NCBI GenBank assembly: GCA_964578885.1
Contig: CAZOEO010000012.1
Location: 1-64,000 of the forward strand
From: CAZRHR01 sp964578885
GTDB lineage: Bacteria > Bacteroidota > Bacteroidia > CAIKAF01
Length of the DNA: 64,000 nucleotides
Direction of reading: 5' to 3'
The notes under the pieces were generated by a model. That model was not told the origin of the DNA. It saw only the letters and a program-made list of their open reading frames with translations, and did no database searches. The first letter of the stretch is position 1. Every line of letters starts with the position of its first letter. The position numbers were made by a program, and so were the translations under genes. Shown here piece after piece: positions 60,822-64,000 of the stretch.

Positions 60822-61820
60822 ATGGAACAACATCCCGTTGATATAACGGCGCTAAATGCGCGTATTCAGGAAGGTTCAGCCTTTGTGAAATTGCTGCATA
60901 TGGAACTGGACAAGGTGATTATTGGGCAAAAACATATGACCGATCGCCTTATGATTGCATTGTTGTCCGATGGGCATATTCTCCTGGAGGGTGTTCCGGG
61001 ATTGGCAAAAACGCTGGCCATCAAAAGTTTATCCAAGGCTATTTCAGCAGATTTCAGCAGAATTCAGTTTACACCCGATTTGCTACCGGCAGATGTGGTG
61101 GGAACCGTTATTTACAACCCTCGTCAGGAACAGTTTTCCGTGAAAAAGGGACCTGTATTTGCTCATTTTGTCCTGGCCGACGAAATCAACCGGGCACCTG
61201 CAAAAGTGCAATCTGCTTTGCTCGAAGCCATGCAGGAAAGACAAGTGACCATCGGAGACCAAACGCACCTTTTGCCTGCGCCTTTTATGGTTTTGGCCAC
61301 CCAAAACCCTGTGGAACAAGAAGGTACTTATCCGCTGCCGGAAGCGCAGGTAGACCGCTTTATGCTCAAAGTAAAGTTGGATTATCCCACCAAGGAAGAA
61401 GAGCGTAAAATTATTCAGCTGAACTTATTGGGAGCTTTCCCGGAAATCCGACCTGTAGTTTCGGTTCAGGAAATTCTGACTGCGCGCAAACTGGTCAAAG
61501 AGGTGTACATGGACGAAAGAATCCAACAATACATCGTTGATTTAATTTTTGCCACCCGTGATCCATCTAGCGTAGGAATGCAGGATCAGGCTAATTTCAT
61601 TGCATTTGGTGGTTCTCCGAGGGCCAGCATAAGCCTGGCGCAAGCGGCCAAAGCCCACGCATTTTTGCAGCGCAGGGGATTTGTGATTCCGGAAGACGTA
61701 CGCGCTGTTTGCCCCGATGTGCTAAGGCACCGTATTGGTTTAACCTTTGAGGCAGAAGCGGAAAATCTCACCACGGATCATCTTATCGACCAGTTTTTGA
61801 ACCATGTAGAAGTTCCTTAA
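60822..61820 (+). CDS. MoxR-family AAA+ ATPase
   Basis: A 332-residue chaperone-like ATPase that works with von Willebrand A-domain proteins of the Bat system. Walker A is GVPGLAKT, Walker B is FVLADEINRAP, and sensor/arginine regions follow (ATQNPVEQEGTYPLPEAQVDRFM). The lid domain contains FGGSPRASISLAQAAKAHA. ATG 60822 is chosen; an upstream TTG-type start at 60792 would lie on top of a TAATTTTG promoter-like element (60785-60792). First gene of the operon. Confidence 0.95.
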   Translation: MEQHPVDITALNARIQEGSAFVKLLHMELDKVIIGQKHMTDRLMIALLSDGHILLEGVPGLAKTLAIKSLSKAISADFSRIQFTPDLLPADVVGTVIYNPRQEQFSVKKGPVFAHFVLADEINRAPAKVQSALLEAMQERQVTIGDQTHLLPAPFMVLATQNPVEQEGTYPLPEAQVDRFMLKVKLDYPTKEEERKIIQLNLLGAFPEIRPVVSVQEILTARKLVKEVYMDERIQQYIVDLIFATRDPSSVGMQDQANFIAFGGSPRASISLAQAAKAHAFLQRRGFVIPEDVRAVCPDVLRHRIGLTFEAEAENLTTDHLIDQFLNHVEVP

Positions 61821-61837
61821 TCCGAACAAGGATCCCA

Positions 61838-62716
61838 ATGGAAGAGGTCAAGGAATTAATCCGCAAAGTTCGAAACATCGAAATAAAAGCCCGGGGACTG
61901 ACCAAACAGCTGTTCTCGGGACAGTATCACGCCGCTTTTAAGGGTCGGGGTATTTCCTTTGCGGAAGTTCGTGAATATCAGTACGGTGATGATGTGCGAT
62001 TGATCGACTGGAACGTCACGGCCCGCCAGAACAAACCTTTTATCAAGGTTTTCGATGAGGAACGCGAATTGTCTGTGATGTTGCTTGTGGATGTAAGCGC
62101 CTCTACGTCATTTGGTTCTCACCATGGAAGCCGAAGAGAACTGATTGCTGAAATGTTTGCAGTACTGGCTTTTTCCGCCCTGCAAAACAATGATAAAGTC
62201 GGCATGATTTTATTTTCGGACCATATCGAGGCCTTTGTTCCTCCCAGAAAAGGGAAAGCCCATATTTTACGAATGGTTCGGGACGTACTTCAGCATGAAC
62301 CTTCAGGAAAAATGACCGATGTGGCGCAAGCCCTTGATTATCTCGGTAAAGTAATTAAAAGGAGGTGCACTGCTTTCCTGATTAGCGATCTGGGAAAAGG
62401 AGAGTTAGGTAAAAGTTTAAAAATTGTAGGAAGGATGCACGATTTACTGGTACTTCAGGTCGCCGATGCATTGGAACGTAAATTACCTAAAGTTGGTCTG
62501 GTCTATGTCCAGGACCCTGAAACCGGCGCCACTACCCTGATCGATACCGCCAATGTCAGGGTGAGAAAAGCGTACCTGACCCAATGGATGGAAAGGCAGG
62601 ATACCATTCGCAAACAAATGCGGGCCACCGGAACTGACCATGTCCTCATTTTTACCGATACGGGTTACATTCAGCCCATTCGGCAGTTATTTCACCAAAG
62701 AGAATGGAGAAGATGA
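61838..62716 (+). CDS. DUF58 domain protein
   Basis: A 292-residue protein with the DUF58 signature (FAEVREYQYGDDVRLIDWNVTAR) and a VWA-like fold (VMLLVDVSASTSFGS with an incomplete MIDAS; KRRCTAFLISDLGKGEL). No membrane segment. Always partnered with MoxR; thought to form a complex for metal or envelope-linked maturation, details unsettled. Starts 17 bp after moxR and its stop overlaps the next gene (ATGA). Confidence 0.92.
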   Translation: MEEVKELIRKVRNIEIKARGLTKQLFSGQYHAAFKGRGISFAEVREYQYGDDVRLIDWNVTARQNKPFIKVFDEERELSVMLLVDVSASTSFGSHHGSRRELIAEMFAVLAFSALQNNDKVGMILFSDHIEAFVPPRKGKAHILRMVRDVLQHEPSGKMTDVAQALDYLGKVIKRRCTAFLISDLGKGELGKSLKIVGRMHDLLVLQVADALERKLPKVGLVYVQDPETGATTLIDTANVRVRKAYLTQWMERQDTIRKQMRATGTDHVLIFTDTGYIQPIRQLFHQREWRR

Positions 62717-63651
62717 GCAAAGTTCTCATAGGAAGCATGCTGTGGCTTTTGGGATGGTGTATTCATGCGCAAGAAGTGAGGTTGCAATTGAATACGGATT
62801 CCATACAACTTGGCGACCAGCGTGTGATGACGATTTCCGCCACGCATCCGAAAAATTGGGTGCTCATTTGGCCCGATTTATTTAGCCAAATGCCCGCTCA
62901 AGTTCAGGTGGTGGATAAGGGACATCCGGATTCTGTGAACCATCAGGCCGCAGAAGTGCAATATATTCAACGTATTACACTGGGTTTTTATGGTGAAGGA
63001 AAAGGTGTCATACCTGCTTATACATTTCAATTTCAATCGCAGTCCGGTGAAACCATCATTCAACATACCGACAGTATTTCATTTGAGGTTTTTGTTCCAG
63101 AAGTGAATGTAAGCCAACCTTTTATGGATATCACCGGCCCTATTGATCCGGGATATCATTGGAAGGAATTTATCCCGATTATCCTGATTGTATTATTGTT
63201 GGCTTTGCTCATCGTCCTGGGCTGGTGGGCCTGGAACACCTACCAAAGGAGAAAGTTAATTCCAACTCCTCCCCCTGTGATTCCTGCAAAAAGTCCATTG
63301 GAATTGGCATTGGAGGCCTTACAAATTTTAGAAAAGCAAGAGGCCTGGCGGACTATGCCTCGTCAGGAATTTTACGATGCCCTCACCCGCATCATCAAAC
63401 AATTTTTATTGGGCCGGTATGGGTTTAATGCCCCTGACATGGACAGTACAGATATTATGCAGCAAATTAGATTGTTGGTATCGGATGAAAGTCATTGTAC
63501 CAAACTCGCTGAATGGTTTTATGCGGCAGATATGGTCAAATTTGCCAAAGCAGATATGAGGGAAGAGTTGTCGCAAAAAGCTTTGTTGGACTTGAGGAGC
63601 TGGATTACCAGTGCGGGCTTGAAACCAGAAAATACAGATTCATCGTTATGA
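62713..63651 (+). CDS. Bat-operon membrane protein (BatD-like N-terminus, DUF4381-like C-terminus)
   Basis: A 312-residue protein with signal peptide (LIGSMLWLLGWCIHAQE), a periplasmic Ig-like domain (LNTDSIQLGDQRVMTISATHP) reminiscent of BatD, one membrane helix (about 153-178), and a cytoplasmic part (SPLELALEALQILEKQEAW...FYDALTRIIKQFLLGRYGF) like DUF4381 proteins. Found in this position in many Bacteroidota Bat operons. ATG 62713 overlaps the DUF58 stop; ATG 62704 is possible. Its stop overlaps the next gene as ATGA. Confidence 0.82.
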   Translation: MSKVLIGSMLWLLGWCIHAQEVRLQLNTDSIQLGDQRVMTISATHPKNWVLIWPDLFSQMPAQVQVVDKGHPDSVNHQAAEVQYIQRITLGFYGEGKGVIPAYTFQFQSQSGETIIQHTDSISFEVFVPEVNVSQPFMDITGPIDPGYHWKEFIPIILIVLLLALLIVLGWWAWNTYQRRKLIPTPPPVIPAKSPLELALEALQILEKQEAWRTMPRQEFYDALTRIIKQFLLGRYGFNAPDMDSTDIMQQIRLLVSDESHCTKLAEWFYAADMVKFAKADMREELSQKALLDLRSWITSAGLKPENTDSSL

Positions 63652-64000
63652 ACTGGAATCTCACCTTTGATGCACCCTGGGTGTTGGCGCTGATTCCGGT
63701 GGTCTGGGTGCTGGTGATTTGGCGAAACCTTCGCTTGCCAAAACTTCGTCCGGCTTGGCAAAACCCACTGCAGGCATCTGGTTTTCATTTGCCGGCTAGT
63801 TTCCGGCAAAAATGTATGCCAATATTATGGATTCTGCGTGTCTTGGCTTTGTCACTATGTTTAATCGCCCTGGCCATTCCACGCGGATTTATCGGGTTTT
63901 CTCAATCTTCTCGGAAAATTGTAGACATTCAGTTGGTACTGGACGTATCCTTGTCTATGATGGCGCGGGATTTCGAACCCAATCGACTGGAATCTGCCAA
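63648..64000 (+). CDS. batA: BatA-like von Willebrand A-domain protein, partial (cut by window end)
   Basis: The first 117 codons of a membrane VWA protein. A first helix (FDAPWVLALIPVVWVLVIW) and a second (LWILRVLALSLCLIALAI) precede the VWA fold, whose MIDAS motif begins LVLDVSLSMMA. Open to the window end without a stop. In known Bat operons it follows exactly this gene order. Orthology to batA rather than batB is inferred from being the first VWA gene. Confidence 0.88.
   Translation, partial: MNWNLTFDAPWVLALIPVVWVLVIWRNLRLPKLRPAWQNPLQASGFHLPASFRQKCMPILWILRVLALSLCLIALAIPRGFIGFSQSSRKIVDIQLVLDVSLSMMARDFEPNRLESA

Overview
The window looks like chromosomal DNA of a member of the Bacteroidota. 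Supporting signs are the weak Shine-Dalgarno signals with TANNTTTG-type -7 promoter elements, an rpsF-rpsR-rplI operon without ssb/priB, a CcmE of the CxxxY type, a long signal peptidase I, a DUF4159 protein, BBP2-like porin and the moxR/DUF58/Bat operon. I cannot fix the genus. Several genes appear to start with TTG or GTG.

Region 1 (1-8.2 kb) is visibly AT-richer than the rest and looks acquired. It holds a tight five-gene minus-strand operon: an XRE regulator (6426), a large protein with two GHKL ATPase modules (6212), a receiver-domain protein with an unknown C-terminal domain (3898), an unknown 233-residue protein (2774) and an Eco57I/TaqI-class N6-adenine DNA methyltransferase (2076). 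A separate 452-residue protein with a possible PD-(D/E)xK-like N-terminus lies upstream of it. GCATAAC/GTTATGC junctions and one well-formed attC-like element (6631-6761) suggest that both units are integron-type cassettes with no integrase nearby. Related GCGTTGG-flanked hairpins sit at both ends of the operon. This module is the best candidate for an undescribed, probably anti-phage or self/non-self, system.

Region 2 (8.2-24.9 kb) is loosely packed accessory chromosome. It has decayed ORF remnants, a porin, a glycine-rich surface protein, a pterin carbinolamine dehydratase, a divergent pair of fatty acid desaturase and RetSat/CrtI-like oxidoreductase, a PAS protein without an ATPase domain, a processive GT2 glycosyltransferase, a group III truncated haemoglobin, katG, a membrane protein and an M48 lipoprotein peptidase. 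Region 3 (25-36 kb) has fabH, an adaptor/RND/outer-membrane-factor efflux operon with a trailing MacB-type permease, a TPR-like protein and prfC.

Region 4 (36-60.7 kb) is dense housekeeping DNA: phosphohexomutase, CreD, RsmI-like methylase plus low-molecular-weight phosphatase, the ribosomal protein operon, a fatty acid hydroxylase-like protein plus murB, DUF4159-lepB-WbqC, AlbA-domain/YkgJ/cmk, NADP-isocitrate dehydrogenase, and a chain of skp, M1 peptidase, ccmE, ccmF, a DUF2520 protein and kdsC, then cinA. Region 5 (60.8 kb to the end) is the start of a MoxR-DUF58-Bat operon cut by the window edge. No rRNA, tRNA, CRISPR array, transposase or integrase was seen.
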